The notes below the pieces were generated by a model that was given only the letters and a program-made list of their open reading frames with translations, was not told the DNA's origin and did no database searches. Made by a program: the position numbers and the translations under genes. A stretch of DNA of 64,000 bases from Gnetum montanum (lineage: Eukaryota > Streptophyta > Gnetopsida > Gnetales > Gnetaceae): contig MNCI01024064.1 of assembly GCA_015680685.1 (NCBI GenBank), positions 31,610-95,609 of the forward strand, in the 5' to 3' direction. Shown here piece by piece: positions 21,479 to 32,188 of the stretch. Position 1 is the first letter of the stretch, and the number at the start of each line of letters is the position of its first letter.

Positions 21479-21698
21479 TCAATTAGAGGATCCTCAGTGA
21501 TGTTTTCGGCTTCAATGTCGAGGGACTTTGTCATTCCCTCATATTCCTGAACTGTTTGTTGTGTTGAGGCTATGATCATGTCGCTTGCCGATGAGCTTGC
21601 ATAAACGAGACTCGCGTTGACATTCCTTTCAACTGGACCGTATGGTCCGTCCATGACCAACGGACTGGTTAAGCAGTTGCAATCCATTAGGGGAGTTC
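21479..21698 (-). CDS. E2 Pol N-terminal leader before RT
   Basis: The minus strand from 21705 reads MTGTPLMDCNCLTSPLVMDG, then PYGPVERNVNASLVYASS, STQQTVQEYEGMTKSLDIE and ENITEDPLI, and enters the N gap. E3 has the same segment (NGPYG, STQQTLDYFETMTKTFNLE, SITKDPLAELPI). No catalytic motif; it is the linker between the upstream module and RT. A candidate 3' splice site (AG at 21700-21699) precedes it. It may be translated from the ATG at 21705 or joined to Gag-protease by splicing; the sequence alone does not decide. Confidence 0.75.
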
Positions 21699-21700
21699 CT
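21699..21700 (-). promoter_or_regulatory. candidate 3' splice site before E2 RT
   Basis: The minus strand reads CTCTCCGCTTATTGACAG then GAACTCC. E3 (CTGTTTATTGATAG then GAGCAAAC at 42351-42352), E4 (AG at 10091-10090) and E5 (AG at 59814-59815) have a pyrimidine-rich stretch and AG at the same point. Ogre elements are known to splice an intron between protease and RT. I could not find a matching donor in phase. Confidence 0.4.
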
Positions 21701-21800
21701 GTCAATAAGCGGAGAGTTTGGTAAGATAGCGGAGGTCATTTTATGCTTTTCGACATTCTTTTAGTGTATATGCATGAAAGTGAGTCAACATGACAGTGTA

Positions 21801-21980
21801 CGGCAGTTTAACGCCTTACCGGGCGACGAACGGCAGTTCAACGCCTTACCGGGCGACGAACGGCAGTTTAACGCCTTACCGGGCGACGAACGGCAGTTTA
21901 ACGCCTTACCGGGCGACGAACGGCAGTTTAACGCCTTACCGGGCGACGAACGGCAGTTTAACACCTTACCGGGCGACGAA
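21801..21980 (+). repeat. six exact-length 30-bp units upstream of E2 antisense gene
   Basis: Units begin at 21801, 21831, 21861, 21891, 21921 and 21951, each of the type CGGCAGTTTAACGCCTTACC followed by GGGCGACGAA, nearly identical. E3 also has six 30-bp units at the homologous place. The array lies 170 bp before the antisense TATA box and about 100 bp before the RT leader on the other strand. Confidence 0.95.
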
Positions 21981-22151
21981 CGTTGTATATGCCGCTTCTG
22001 TGTGTAAATTTTACAACTTTCTTGAAAAAAAAAATTCAAAGTGAATTCGAAAAGCACCAAAAATGAGGGAAAAAGAAAGAAAAACAGAAAAGCGGCGGCA
22101 GCGGTGGCGGCGGCGGCGTCAGCGTCAGCGTCAGCGTCAGCGTGAACGCGC

Positions 22152-22159
22152 TATAAAAA
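22152..22159 (+). promoter_or_regulatory. TATA box of E2 antisense gene
   Basis: TATAAAAA, 154 bp before the ATG at 22306, preceded by a GC-rich stretch with five GCGTCA-type units (22110-22150). Equivalent TATA elements exist in E3 and E4. It implies transcription opposite to the retrotransposon's own LTR promoter. Confidence 0.7.
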
Positions 22160-22305
22160 GGGAGGCAGGGGTGTCATTTTGTCATTCTGTTGTCTGAGCG
22201 TGAGCGTGAACTGAGCGAAACCCCAGCGTACATGCCGCGAGAAACCCCAGCGTACACGCCGCGAGAAAACCCAGCGTACACGCCGCGGACAGCATACACG
22301 CCAAG

Positions 22306-25300
22306 ATGGGCCGAGGCAAAGAACTGGAGGGCCGAGGTCAGAAAGGACCTGAGCTAACATTCGCCGAGGAGAGTCAAGCGATGCTGCAGGGTCTACCCCG
22401 CTCGAGCGTCCCCGCCTGGCCTGGATCTTCTAGCAGGTAGGCCCTTGACCCTGTTCTTATTGATTTTCAGCAACTGTTTTTCTTTTTCGCACACCGGGCG
22501 TATACGCTCAGCGTGTCTTGTTCTTCGCACGCCGGGCGTATACGCTCAGCGTGACTTGTTCTTCGCACGCCGGGCGTATACGCTCAGCGTGACTGTTTTT
22601 CGCACGCTGGGCGTATACGCTCAGCGTGACGGTTTCTCGCACGTCGGGCGTATACGCTCAGCATGACTTGTTTTTCGCACGCCGGGCGTATGCGCTCAGC
22701 GTGACTGTTTTTCGCACGCCGGGCGTATACGCTCAGCGTGACTGTTTTTCGCACGCCCGGCGTATACGCTCAGCGTGACTGTTTTTCGCACACCGGGCGT
22801 ATATGCTCAGCGTGACTTTTTCACAAACGTCTGAAAATTTTTAATGATAATTTTCGTTAATTGACTTTTCGTGGTGTTTAATTGTTTGCAGGGACGTTGA
22901 ACATCCCCTTCTCGTGATCGAGTTGGTCGGGGTCTTGACATGGTTCGGTCCTCTAGACAGTAGTGATCCGCCACCGAATCTAACCATTGAGCGTAATGGG
23001 GTTTGGTTCCAGGACGGGGCTTGTGAATTCTTGGCCTTCTTGCTAGATCATTTCGAAGTCGTAATCTGGTCTCATCTAGGGGAAGACGCGGCTCGAAGCA
23101 TCATCGAGGCCATGTTACCTAGCGCATCAGAAGGCGTCAGGATGTTCATGGAGGACGTTGATGAGGGGCCGCTCGTCACTGAAGGTGTTCCTCCTGGTGG
23201 CCCGAGATTAGCGCGTCGATTGTTACGTGTGTGGGACTGACTGCCGCGGGGACCCAACTACATTAACAGCACACTATTCTTATCTGGCTGCGCGCACACC
23301 TTATTCCAGAATCCGCCCGGCACAGTTTACAGGGTTGAAAGGTGATCTCGTCTTAACCTTGATTACTCGTTTGTTTTTCTCATTCAAATACTCGCTCTTG
23401 TTTTGACACGTGTTCGTCTCTTGTAGGCCAAAAATTACGCCAGATGGAGCCTATGTGGGCGATGATGGGATCGGGTTGGCACGCACAGTTGTTGAAGCAT
23501 TTATGGTGGGTCCGACTTTGCGCGGGGTCGTCTTGGCTCATACAAGGGATGCCATGAGGCATTTCCCTAAGACGTTTTCGAAGGCATTCGCGCAATGTGC
23601 CACGCGTAGTTGGCTACATGCTAACTGGGCTCCGAATGGACCAATTTTCCCACCCGATTCTGATTTGGCTGAGACTCCAAGGTCCGATACTGAAAGTGAG
23701 TAGACATGTTTCCTAAGTGTCACGTTTTAATTCGGTCCATTGCTAAGTGTCAATCTGATATGACGATCGTGGATTCGTTCTTGCAGCTGGCACTACCTCG
23801 GGTGGGGATTCTATTGTGATTGGGAGGACAGAGGCTACCCTTTCGTTGAAATTCGGTGAGACCAACGCCGCCCATAAGTGGTTGCCGAAGAAGGCTCCGC
23901 CGTCTATTGTTGCTTGTCTGGAGCACACCGGCCTCACAGCACTCTTTCTCGCTCCTAGCCCAAATATTTCTATAGCGGAGATGATAGGGATTATAGATTC
24001 GTTCGATCGATCCATCTCTCGCTATAGCACCCGTATTAGGGGCGTGAGAGTGACCTTTGAGCTGTCCCCCCAATTTCTCTCGGATCTATTTGGCGTGCCT
24101 ACCACTGGCGTGAAAGTCGTCATGGACAGGACGCATAAAGAAATTGATATGATCCGTGGTTTGGAGGACTGGCTGGGGATCAAGAAGGGTGCTAAGGGAT
24201 TCCCTATGTAGGGGAAAACAAAAGTTGAGGAAGTTAACAAACTCTATCCCCTGTTCAGAGCGCGTTTATATCCAAAGACCTTATCGCAAGTAAAGACTTT
24301 CGGTGTGGAAGCTGTTCGAGTCATGCGCACCATTCTAGAGGCCGGCGTGCGCTATAAATGGGCTAAGTTTTTGTTAGCAGGGATGACCAAAGATATAGAG
24401 CGAATGCGCTCCAATATAGAGGCGCAGTCTCACTTCACATTTTCTTTCTTTGCTAGCTATATCCGCCGCTTGGCCGAATTCTTGGTGGTCCGTGGGGAAG
24501 GCAAATTTGTCTTGCGCGATAGGTATCAGCTATCTCGCCCCTGGTTGAACCACCTATTTGACACGGCTAAGTCCCAAGACGCCCCCGAGGGGTTTGATGA
24601 GTCTCACACGATCACGACGGGTGGATCTTCTGGGCCCTCGCTCCACACACGTGACAGCTTAGGGGCAGAACCCGATGGAGTGCCCCCAACTTCGAGGAAG
24701 GCGGAGCTAGTAGTAAAAGAGATAATTGGCAAAGCCAAGTACAAGCTAGGGAAGCGGGATAGCACAGCCGAGGGGACCAGCGCAATTGAGCAGCCTAGAG
24801 TTAAACGAATTCGATTTAAGATTCCTGGTAAGCCTCTTATTTTTATTTTATTTGACTTGTACATAGTTTTAATTGTTACAGGTTGTATGTGTCTGACCCC
24901 GTTTGTTTTGAGCTGAGTAGTTAAAAGACACGATCTGGAGACCATACCGGAGGATGAGGAGCTGACTGACCTGACAGGAGGAACGGAACTACTGGGGGAA
25001 GGAACTGGCGGAACCGGAGGGACTGAGCCTTTAGACGACCAAGCGGAAACCGAAGAAATGCTCAAAATCTTTCTTACGGGGGACCTTGACCTCGGAGACC
25101 CTCCAACCCAAGAGGAGATCAGAAGGAACGGTATGCCCCATTGCCCAGTTATGCGGCCTTAATATGTTTTTTTGGACTACCCTATCATGATGTGTTTTCG
25201 GTTGATTCAGAGGAGGGTGAAACTGTGTCAGAGAAGGAACAAGAAATCCCTCCCGAAGTGCCCCCGAAGGCTAGCTCTTCGCGCACCGATGGTCCTTTTA

Positions 25301-26488
25301 CTTGGATGGAAATGCCAAGTAAAAGGGATTTCGTGGCTGGGGTGGCTGAAGAGGTAGTCGAACGAATCAAGAGGATCGACCCCAGAATCGGTACGGAAGT
25401 ATCTAACGTTTTTATTTTAGAGTTAGATGTTTAGTCCCATTTGTTTTAACACTTACCCTTTACTAACAGGTGCCCAACTGAGGTGGGACCCATCTGAGCC
25501 CGTCCATATGGAGAGCTTGCCTGCCATTTCCCCTGAAATTGAACAAGTACCCCGACCCGTATATGAAGAGGTGGCAGAGGGTTTTGTCCATAATGCTAAA
25601 GCAGTGTGGAGGTGCAGGCGCTCTATCGAACAACTATGGCTTCAAATTCAGGACAAAGAGAAGGGGAACTCTGCCTTGTCAATAGAACATGATGATTTGA
25701 AGGCCCGCTACGAGTTTGCAGCAGCTAAGTTAAACAATGATCGCTCTTGGCGGACATTCGAGGTCACCTATACAAGGTATTGGGACCTTCTCAACCGTCA
25801 TGCAGGGCTGATATGGAGGCTGGGAGCGCGGAGAGCCCAAATTGACCTGTTGAACAGCAAGTGTCAAGATTGGAAGGCCTTCGCCTCCAAAGTTCGCAAG
25901 TGGGGACAAGACGAAAAGAACCACAAGCACCAATACAAAAAGTCGCTAAAAGAAGTTTCGATTGAGAAGCAACAGTTAGAGATGTTTGTGGAAGGGCTTG
26001 GTCTACGCTCCGCTTTCGACACCTTTGCCCAGAATACGATCGTGGAGATGGAGTCTCCGAAACGGCGGATAACAACAGCTTCTGGGGAGTTGTCAGTGGG
26101 TGAATTCCCTTTGAAGTGCCCCACCTGGACAACCGTTGAAAAGGGCAAGGCTTTGGCTGATGTAGACCTGGGTCTAGATGGGACTGACTGGGCGAGCATT
26201 CCTGAAGAGGAGATCCTACGACGGCTCGAATTCGGTTTGGGAGGACCTCATATGGTAAGCGCTTTGTCTCATTTTGATGTTTGAAATTTTGATGTTTTAA
26301 TCATCGTTCATTTGTTTTATATTCGTTGTCATTTCATCATCCTTTTTGTCGTCGTGTGTTGATTATCCCTTCTTTGATCCTTTCAGGATGAAGGTGGGGA
26401 CGAGACCGGAGAAGCTGGCCCCAGTGGGGTAGGGGAACCTGATGTTGGTGGGCCCGAGGAGGGTGACCCTCCCGCCCCCGGCGCTTAG
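22306..26488 (+). CDS. E2 antisense gene, eight exons, unknown function
   Basis: Exons 22306-22436, 22892-23341, 23427-23695, 23787-24827, 24918-25130, 25211-25390, 25470-26254 and 26387-26488. All introns are GT..AG and every phase agrees; they total 3,171 nt (1,056 codons and TAG). Exon 1 reads MGRGKELEGRGQKGPELTF. Exon 2 has VIELVGVLTWFGPLD. Exon 4 has a compact domain (HTGLTALFL, RVTFELSPQFLSDLFGVP) and FFASYIRRLAEFLVV. Exon 5 is acidic, exon 7 is charged and helix-rich (SIEQLWLQIQDKEKG), and exon 8 is a Gly/Pro/acidic tail. Stops at 23238-23240 (TGA) and 24209-24211 (TAG; E3 has CAG). No catalytic motif recognised. The exon 4 pattern vaguely recalls plant transposon-associated domains (PMD or Transposase_32 type), a weak resemblance only. 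Confidence 0.88.
22485..22820 (+). repeat. GCGTATACGC array inside intron 1 of E2 antisense gene
   Basis: About nine units of 35-38 bp: TTCGCACGCCGGGCGTATAC followed by GCTCAGCGTGACT. It holds the same GCGTATACGC palindrome as the E2 LTR array but with a different period and flanks. It fills most of the 455-bp intron. Confidence 0.9.
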
Positions 26489-26689
26489 TGTTTTAAAATT
26501 TTCTTGTACTGAAATTGTAACTAACGTTGCGCAATGAACAGAGATTGATTGTATGTAATAACATGCATATACATATATATACACATTTTTGTTGATTTTG
26601 GGTTTATCATGGCGTGGAAATGTAAAATGTTTTGGTTGTTTTCTGTTTTAAGTACGATACAAGAAGCGATTAAAAGTAAGACGGAGGCA

Positions 26690-26755
26690 ATGATACTAGT
26701 TTATGGCCATTTCGGGCCCCAAATGTAACTAAGGAACGTTTTGGAAAACGTGGGT

Positions 26756-26788
<33 letters not shown>

Positions 26789-26965
26789 CGGGTAACCGAT
26801 CATTGCTGATCGTGGCTAGTTTTATGTCATTGCGGACACAATAGTTTAGTGTCATTTCGGATGGGGAGTGGCTTTTAATTGTTTTTGTTTTTTTTTTATT
26901 TTATCGTAGTTTAGTATCATTTCGGACTTCTTGTAGTTTAACATCATTTCGGACCATAGGTCTGT
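26690..26965 (-). repeat. degenerate TTAAACT-type array between E2 protease and antisense gene
   Basis: Units of about 25-30 bp; on the minus strand GTCCGAAATGATGTTAAACT and variants, interrupted by a run of about 30 Ts (plus strand, 26759-26788). It sits after the stop codons of two converging genes: protease (26969) and the antisense gene (26488). Confidence 0.75.
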
Positions 26966-26968
26966 TCT

Positions 26969-28930
26969 CTATTTTAACTGTTTTCTGATATTCTTTATCT
27001 TTACGTCAGAGGGTGCACTGATAGGCATGATCTTATACTCGGCATCTCCCTCGCTGATTACGTTAAATGGTAATTCAGCCCATGAGCCGTTTGTTAGAAT
27101 GCTTTCGGTGATTGTATTTTCGAGACTTCCGCTATCGGTCGTTGTCTTCGTGATGTCTTCTTCACAAGGCCCCAAGTGCGGCGTGTCAGGTGATGGCGCT
27201 TTCATTTTGGGGGAGTTTCGATCTACGGTAGGGGGCTCGGAATGTGTTGGTGATTGAGGATTCTCGTCGTTTTGGGTGGGCTGTTCGAGCCGTATTTCCG
27301 ACCCTTGCTCCACGTCTGAGCTTGATGAGATGATGGGAGCGACTGCCTCCCCATGAATAATGACTTCTCCGGCCTCATAGGGCAGATAAATTTCCTGGTG
27401 TATGGGGGATGAAACGGCTCTTAACTGGGCTAACCAGGGTCTTCCTAAGATGAGGTTGAACCCTGGCATCTCATCAACAACCAGAAAATCAGCGGACGTG
27501 GGGAATTGGTTTCCCGCTATAAAGTCAAGGGTTATCGTGCCTTTCACTAACACGCGCGACCCGCTGAAGGATTTCAAGCACGCGGTTGTCGTGGGTTTGA
27601 TCGAATCTGTAAGCCCCAGTTGTTCGATGATTGGATATGGGACAACGTTGGTGGCTGCCCCGTCGTCTACATGTACCCTATGTATCTTAAACTGGTTTAT
27701 ATGTATAGTTATAAACATAGGGGTCGTCGTTGCCTCACCCGTTACTTTATCTATTTTGACGCTCTGATCGTGGAAGCTCAAGGGTTTGGGGCTAACCCCG
27801 TGAGGAGGGTACATTACGGCGTGGATTTCCGGTTCACTTGGAGGTAAGTCCTTGCTCACTTGGATAGATGTTAACATACGCACAAGGGCCTCGCGATGAG
27901 TCTGGGAAGTTAGCACTAAATCGTATAAGCTTAGAGAGGTGTTCTTTTGCTTTAGCGCCTGAGTGACCTGTGTTAAGGCCGTTGCGAAATCTCTGCTGTC
28001 AGGAGAATTTTGATTGAGAAGGACCGGGTCCATGGGGCCCAAGAATTTTATCTCGCGTTTTTGTGGTTTATCATTCTTGCGGACGTTAGTGGTTTCATGT
28101 TGTTCGTGTGTCCGAGAAGTTTTGCCGTTGCCATCCACGTCGGGTAGATCATCGGATGGTGCCATGGGCATGGAGCTAAGAGGTGTTGGTTTAGGTGGCC
28201 CCATGGCTAGCCGTTGGCATTCTCTCTCTACCCGCTCACGTGTGAGCTTGTCCGCCAGGCGTTCTCGCGTGTTACGTGGGGGTGGATTTGGCCTCGGAAC
28301 CTGAGTTTGCCCAGGGACCTTTACGACATATGGGGCAGGGCGGGGTTGCGGGTATGACTGGGCAGGAGCCTGTGCGGGCACCCGGACGACGTATGGAGTT
28401 GGTCTTGACGGAGATGAGACTTCTGTCATGGCAACTGCAGGTGGTACTCGGACTACAAAGGATGTAGGCCGAGCGTGAGGTGTGGCATTGGCGGGATTTA
28501 CAGGAGGGTTGCGCACTACGTAAGGTTGTGGACGCATCGTCATGTTAGAGGCGGGTGTAACCGAGGGCACTCGGACTATGTACGGCCGCTGCGGGGTGCG
28601 AGATGTTTGTGGTGTTAGCGCGGGTTCAGCAGGAGGGATTTGGACTACAAATGGCTTGTTAGGCATTCCCTTATTCTTGGGGTATATCGTGTTAATGTGG
28701 GGCGTGCCAGGATCATCGTCACAGTAAATCGTGCTAATTGTGTATGGAGCTTCCTTAGTGTTTAGGGGGTCTTGGTACACCCCCATGGTCTGATTTTGCG
28801 GTTGAACGGGGTTAGCCCCATCGAATGTGATGCTGCCCTTGTCAATCATCCGCTGGATGTCTTGTTTCAAAGTGAAACAATAATCTGTCCCATGACCTGG
28901 TCTTTGGTGATAGTCGCAAAAGCGATCCAT
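26969..28930 (-). CDS. E2 zinc-knuckle and aspartic protease protein
   Basis: 653 codons. It begins MDRFCDYHQRPGHGTDYC, a C-x2-H-x4-H-x4-C nucleocapsid knuckle, so it is the C-terminal part of Gag joined to protease. Residues 92-207 hold six copies of a PYVVRVPP-type octapeptide (PFVVQIPP, PYIVRVPS, PYVVRNPP, SFVVRVPP, PYVVRVPA, PYVVKVPG). A region with LSLYDLVLTSQTHREALVRM (about 333-352) is typical of plant Tat polyproteins. The retropepsin follows with active site VHVDDGAATNVVP (about 419-431) and the flap/helix motif FNLILGRPWLAQL. It is in frame with gag except for one TGA (28933-28931); E3 has AGA there, so the TGA is probably mutational. Confidence 0.9.
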   Translation of the reverse strand: MDRFCDYHQRPGHGTDYCFTLKQDIQRMIDKGSITFDGANPVQPQNQTMGVYQDPLNTKEAPYTISTIYCDDDPGTPHINTIYPKNKGMPNKPFVVQIPPAEPALTPQTSRTPQRPYIVRVPSVTPASNMTMRPQPYVVRNPPVNPANATPHARPTSFVVRVPPAVAMTEVSSPSRPTPYVVRVPAQAPAQSYPQPRPAPYVVKVPGQTQVPRPNPPPRNTRERLADKLTRERVERECQRLAMGPPKPTPLSSMPMAPSDDLPDVDGNGKTSRTHEQHETTNVRKNDKPQKREIKFLGPMDPVLLNQNSPDSRDFATALTQVTQALKQKNTSLSLYDLVLTSQTHREALVRMLTSIQVSKDLPPSEPEIHAVMYPPHGVSPKPLSFHDQSVKIDKVTGEATTTPMFITIHINQFKIHRVHVDDGAATNVVPYPIIEQLGLTDSIKPTTTACLKSFSGSRVLVKGTITLDFIAGNQFPTSADFLVVDEMPGFNLILGRPWLAQLRAVSSPIHQEIYLPYEAGEVIIHGEAVAPIISSSSDVEQGSEIRLEQPTQNDENPQSPTHSEPPTVDRNSPKMKAPSPDTPHLGPCEEDITKTTTDSGSLENTITESILTNGSWAELPFNVISEGDAEYKIMPISAPSDVKIKNIRKQLK

Positions 28931-31051
28931 TCAGAATCCTTTGGGTACGGGAGGCTCATCTGGCGTTGCTAGGCTCGGATTCTGTACGAGTTGACAGAAT
29001 GGGTTGTGTCTTTGTATGGCCGCAGGGGATAATTGTTTGTGGCTCATCAACCCAGCCCTTAAGAGTTGATCAAAGAGTTGGGAAGGCTTCATTGGCAGGG
29101 GGGTGTATTGAGAGGGCTCTTTCCTCTCAAAATTCCGCGTACGGTTCGTCGGATTCTGTTGCGACGATGATTCTTGTGTGGTGGCTGCAGGTTGGGTGTG
29201 ATAGTAGTTAGCGGGTGGCGCCGGTGGCTTCTGTTGTTGCGTCCCTGCTATGGCCGCTATAGTAGTTTTAGCCTTTTCCTTGTCTTTTTTGGCATGTTGA
29301 TTCTTAAAAGCTGTGTAGGCTGGGTCATGACTGTTTTGGGTAGCTTCTTCAATGTTCTTAATTTGTTCAAAGGCCTGATTGAGATCGCGCGCATTGAGGT
29401 AATACAATTTAGATTTAAAGAAGTCGTTGACGGCTCCTTTTAAAATTGTAAGCAGGTAGAATGGGGAGATCGGTTCATGAAGCTCATTCAGGGCTGCACT
29501 CCATCTTTGAATAAACTTCTGTATGGGTTCGAGAGGCCCCTGCTTAATCTGCATGAGACTATCCAGCGTTGGCTCGGGTTTCAAGTTATACTTGAACCGG
29601 GTCACAAACTGGCATAAAAGGTCATCCAACGCGCAGATGGAGTTCCTGGGCAAGGCGCGGTACCAATCGAGTGCCCTTCTTGTAAGGGACATGGGAAACA
29701 CCCGGAGGACAGCGTGGGGCCAAGCCTGGAGCAGGGCACATTCCAACCGGAAGGTTATGAGGTGGGCGTTAGGATCTGTCTCCCCATTGTACTTGGTTAG
29801 TGTGGGCAGGGGAACGTCTTTGGGAAAAGTTAAGGGTGGGACAGAGGAGCTGATTGGGTCGTCATTGTAGAAATCTATTACTCTCATCTCCCCATAGTTG
29901 ACGGTTTTGAGGCGCTTTACCTCATCTGTCAATTCCTGCATCATTTTTTTGGCATCCGCCCAATCCTGAGCGTTTGGGAGCAAGGTGGTTTGGGCTTGTG
30001 GCAAACCGTATGGGTTAGATTGTTGAACGGTAGGCTGGAAGGTTGAAAGTTGCGTTGTTGGGGGTTGCGTTTGTGGGTAGTGTACGGTAGATGGCATCAG
30101 AGGCATTACATTATAAGGAGGCGGCTGTTGCTGTTGTGGTCGTGGTTGTACGTGAGGCACATGAGTTGACGGCAACGTTTGGGGTGGTATGTAATGGTGG
30201 GAACTCTGGTGCGACGTCATGCCCGTCATCGGCCATTGTCCGGCGATGTTGTATGAGGAGGCCCCTTGTTTGGTTATAGCGATGAAAGGGGGCGCGTGCG
30301 TTTGGATATGCGGGATGTAGTGAGCAGGTGTGGACACAGGTATAACGTGTGGCATTCTTACCACTTGGGACTGGGCTTGAAACGTCACCCCTATGTTGGT
30401 GTGAGAGGGTGGTGCTTGCGAGGATGAACCTGCTGGCGTGAAAGAGAAGATGTTAGGCAAAGGGTGGCCCTGGGGAGGGAGTTGAGCCAACGCGGATATT
30501 TCTTGTAATAGCGCTTGGGTGTGGCCAGAGGTAATGGGTTGGAGAGGTATGGTCTTCCTTGTGTCTGGATTAAATGCGGGGTTCACTTGGTTATGTGGAC
30601 TAAGAGTATGGTAAGAGTCCTCATGCTCAGATTGTGCGGCGAATTCGTCTTCTTCATCCCGTTGCAGTTCTACCGTAACCTGATCTAATGATTGGCTCCG
30701 GTGCAGAAGGAGTTACGTAAAGAGCTCCGAGAACTACTCCGGAATGGGGATTACGTCATACGGGGAAGGGATGAATTCATACCCCCCTCCGTAAAAGATC
30801 TCGAATTATCTTTTTACTTCCAACTCAGCACGGTCTACTACTAGACCAGCTTGCATCTTGATGCAAATGAAATTGTACTCGTCTTGGCTTATGATGTTAG
30901 CGGCAGGGTCTCTCCCTTGGAGCCTCAACGATCGACGGGGCCCCGTTGTGGATTGCCCTCCCATATGTTGTGTGGCGGTTTGTTGGGCAGTCGTTGCATC
31001 CGAGATGTCAACGTTCTGGGTAGCAGCGGTAGTTATGTTGACAGGATTCAT
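28931..31051 (-). pseudogene. E2 gag, three premature stops
   Basis: From the ATG at 31051 (MNPVNITTAATQNV) the frame runs through SLRLQGRDPAANI and EYNFICIKMQAGLV. It then meets TAA (30808-30806), TAG (30736-30734) and TAA (30715-30713) before the 551-codon open part (30586-28931). The capsid-like core reads LTKYNGETDPNAHLITFRLE, RVFPMSLTRRALDWYRALP, LLCQFVTRFKYNLKPEPTLD and FIQRWSAALNEL, a clear retrotrans_gag domain. The N-terminal third is Pro/Gln-rich. E3 keeps CAA or CAG-type codons at two of the stop positions, so C-to-T change explains them. Confidence 0.88.
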
Positions 31052-31343
31052 AATTATAAGAGATCGAGTGTGTGAAATTGATATGACAATGTATGTGGCA
31101 GTGCAGACGGGTCTACAGGCTAAGTGTCCAGCGTAGACGCTGGCGTAAGCGTGCAGCATGAGCGTGCAGCGTATTACGCTAGGGTCTGCAGCGTAAACGC
31201 TGGCGTAAGCGTGTAGCGTATGCGCTAGGGTCTGTGCAGCGTGAACACCAGAACGACAGCGTAAACACTGAGCCTGGTTTTAAAACGGTAGTGAGGACGC
31301 TAATCAGCGTGAACGCCGATCGTGGGAATTTGTTTAGCGAAGG

Positions 31344-31361
31344 GCCCTCCTTCTAGCGCCA
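31344..31361 (-). promoter_or_regulatory. E2 primer-binding-site-like motif
   Basis: TGGCGCTAGAAGGAGGGC on the minus strand, five bases after the LTR end. This is the best-preserved version of the motif shared by all elements here. Confidence 0.7.
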
Positions 31362-32188
31362 AAAACTGTGCTGACCGAAATCGTCGGTGCAGGGCTGGAA
31401 TGTAACGAGCACCGGAGGAGATGCGGACAAGCACAGTTGACCCTGCCTCCGCTTGAGGGTGAGCTGGATGGACGAAGGCAGAGTGCCTTGGATCGTCCGC
31501 ACGCAGATCAAACAAGGACTTCCCCGAGCGCCGCCGAAGCGTTATACGCTGGGTTATACGCAAACAGGGCGTAAACAATGAAACGAGTGTGCACAGCGTA
31601 AGCGTGTCGGGCGTAAAGGGAACGGGGCGTGGACAGTGTGAACAGAAATAAACACAGCGTGAGCGTGCGGGCGTGACAGCGTAAACAGCGTGAATGGATG
31701 GGGCGCGAACAGACGGACGACGTGAATAGTGGGCATATATGGACGGAGACGGAGCGAAAATGCAGGCGGACGTGAACGAAGGGTGGGACAAATTAACGTA
31801 AAACTAAAAAGGAACTCAAAACAAGCGTAGATAGCGGTCGTCTTTAGACGCGAACCAAGCGCGGAACGTAAACGCAAACAAGCGTAAACAAAACGTAGGC
31901 CAAATTAACATAAAACTGTAAAGAGAACTTGCAACAAGGATAAACAATAGATTATTGAGTTTAAATGTTGTGCACCGGTCTAACGCAGTTGTGTAGGGGC
32001 ACAAGGCGCACGTAAAGCCCCGATGGACGGAGGGATGCAGCCGGCTGACGTGGGGGGAGGAAGCGTGAACTGTGTTCAATGTGCGAAGCTTCCGGCGTGA
32101 GCGTAAGCGTGTGAGGGTTTCAGCAGTGTAATTGCTCTGGGTCGGCTCTCTTGTAAATTTCTCCGGGGGGTAAATGTGGAAAAACGGG

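Noticed and set aside
21801-21980. CRISPR-like array of six 30-bp repeats
   Set aside because: The units are contiguous with no variable spacers, and the context is a plant retrotransposon.
23816-24211. Antisense gene as a captured host gene such as a plant mobile domain gene
   Set aside because: The exon 4 pattern is only vaguely similar and I cannot confirm it by search, so I leave the function unassigned.
28931-28933. TGA between E2 gag and protease as a read-through signal
   Set aside because: E3 has AGA at this codon, and other E2 stops are also transitions, so mutation is more likely.
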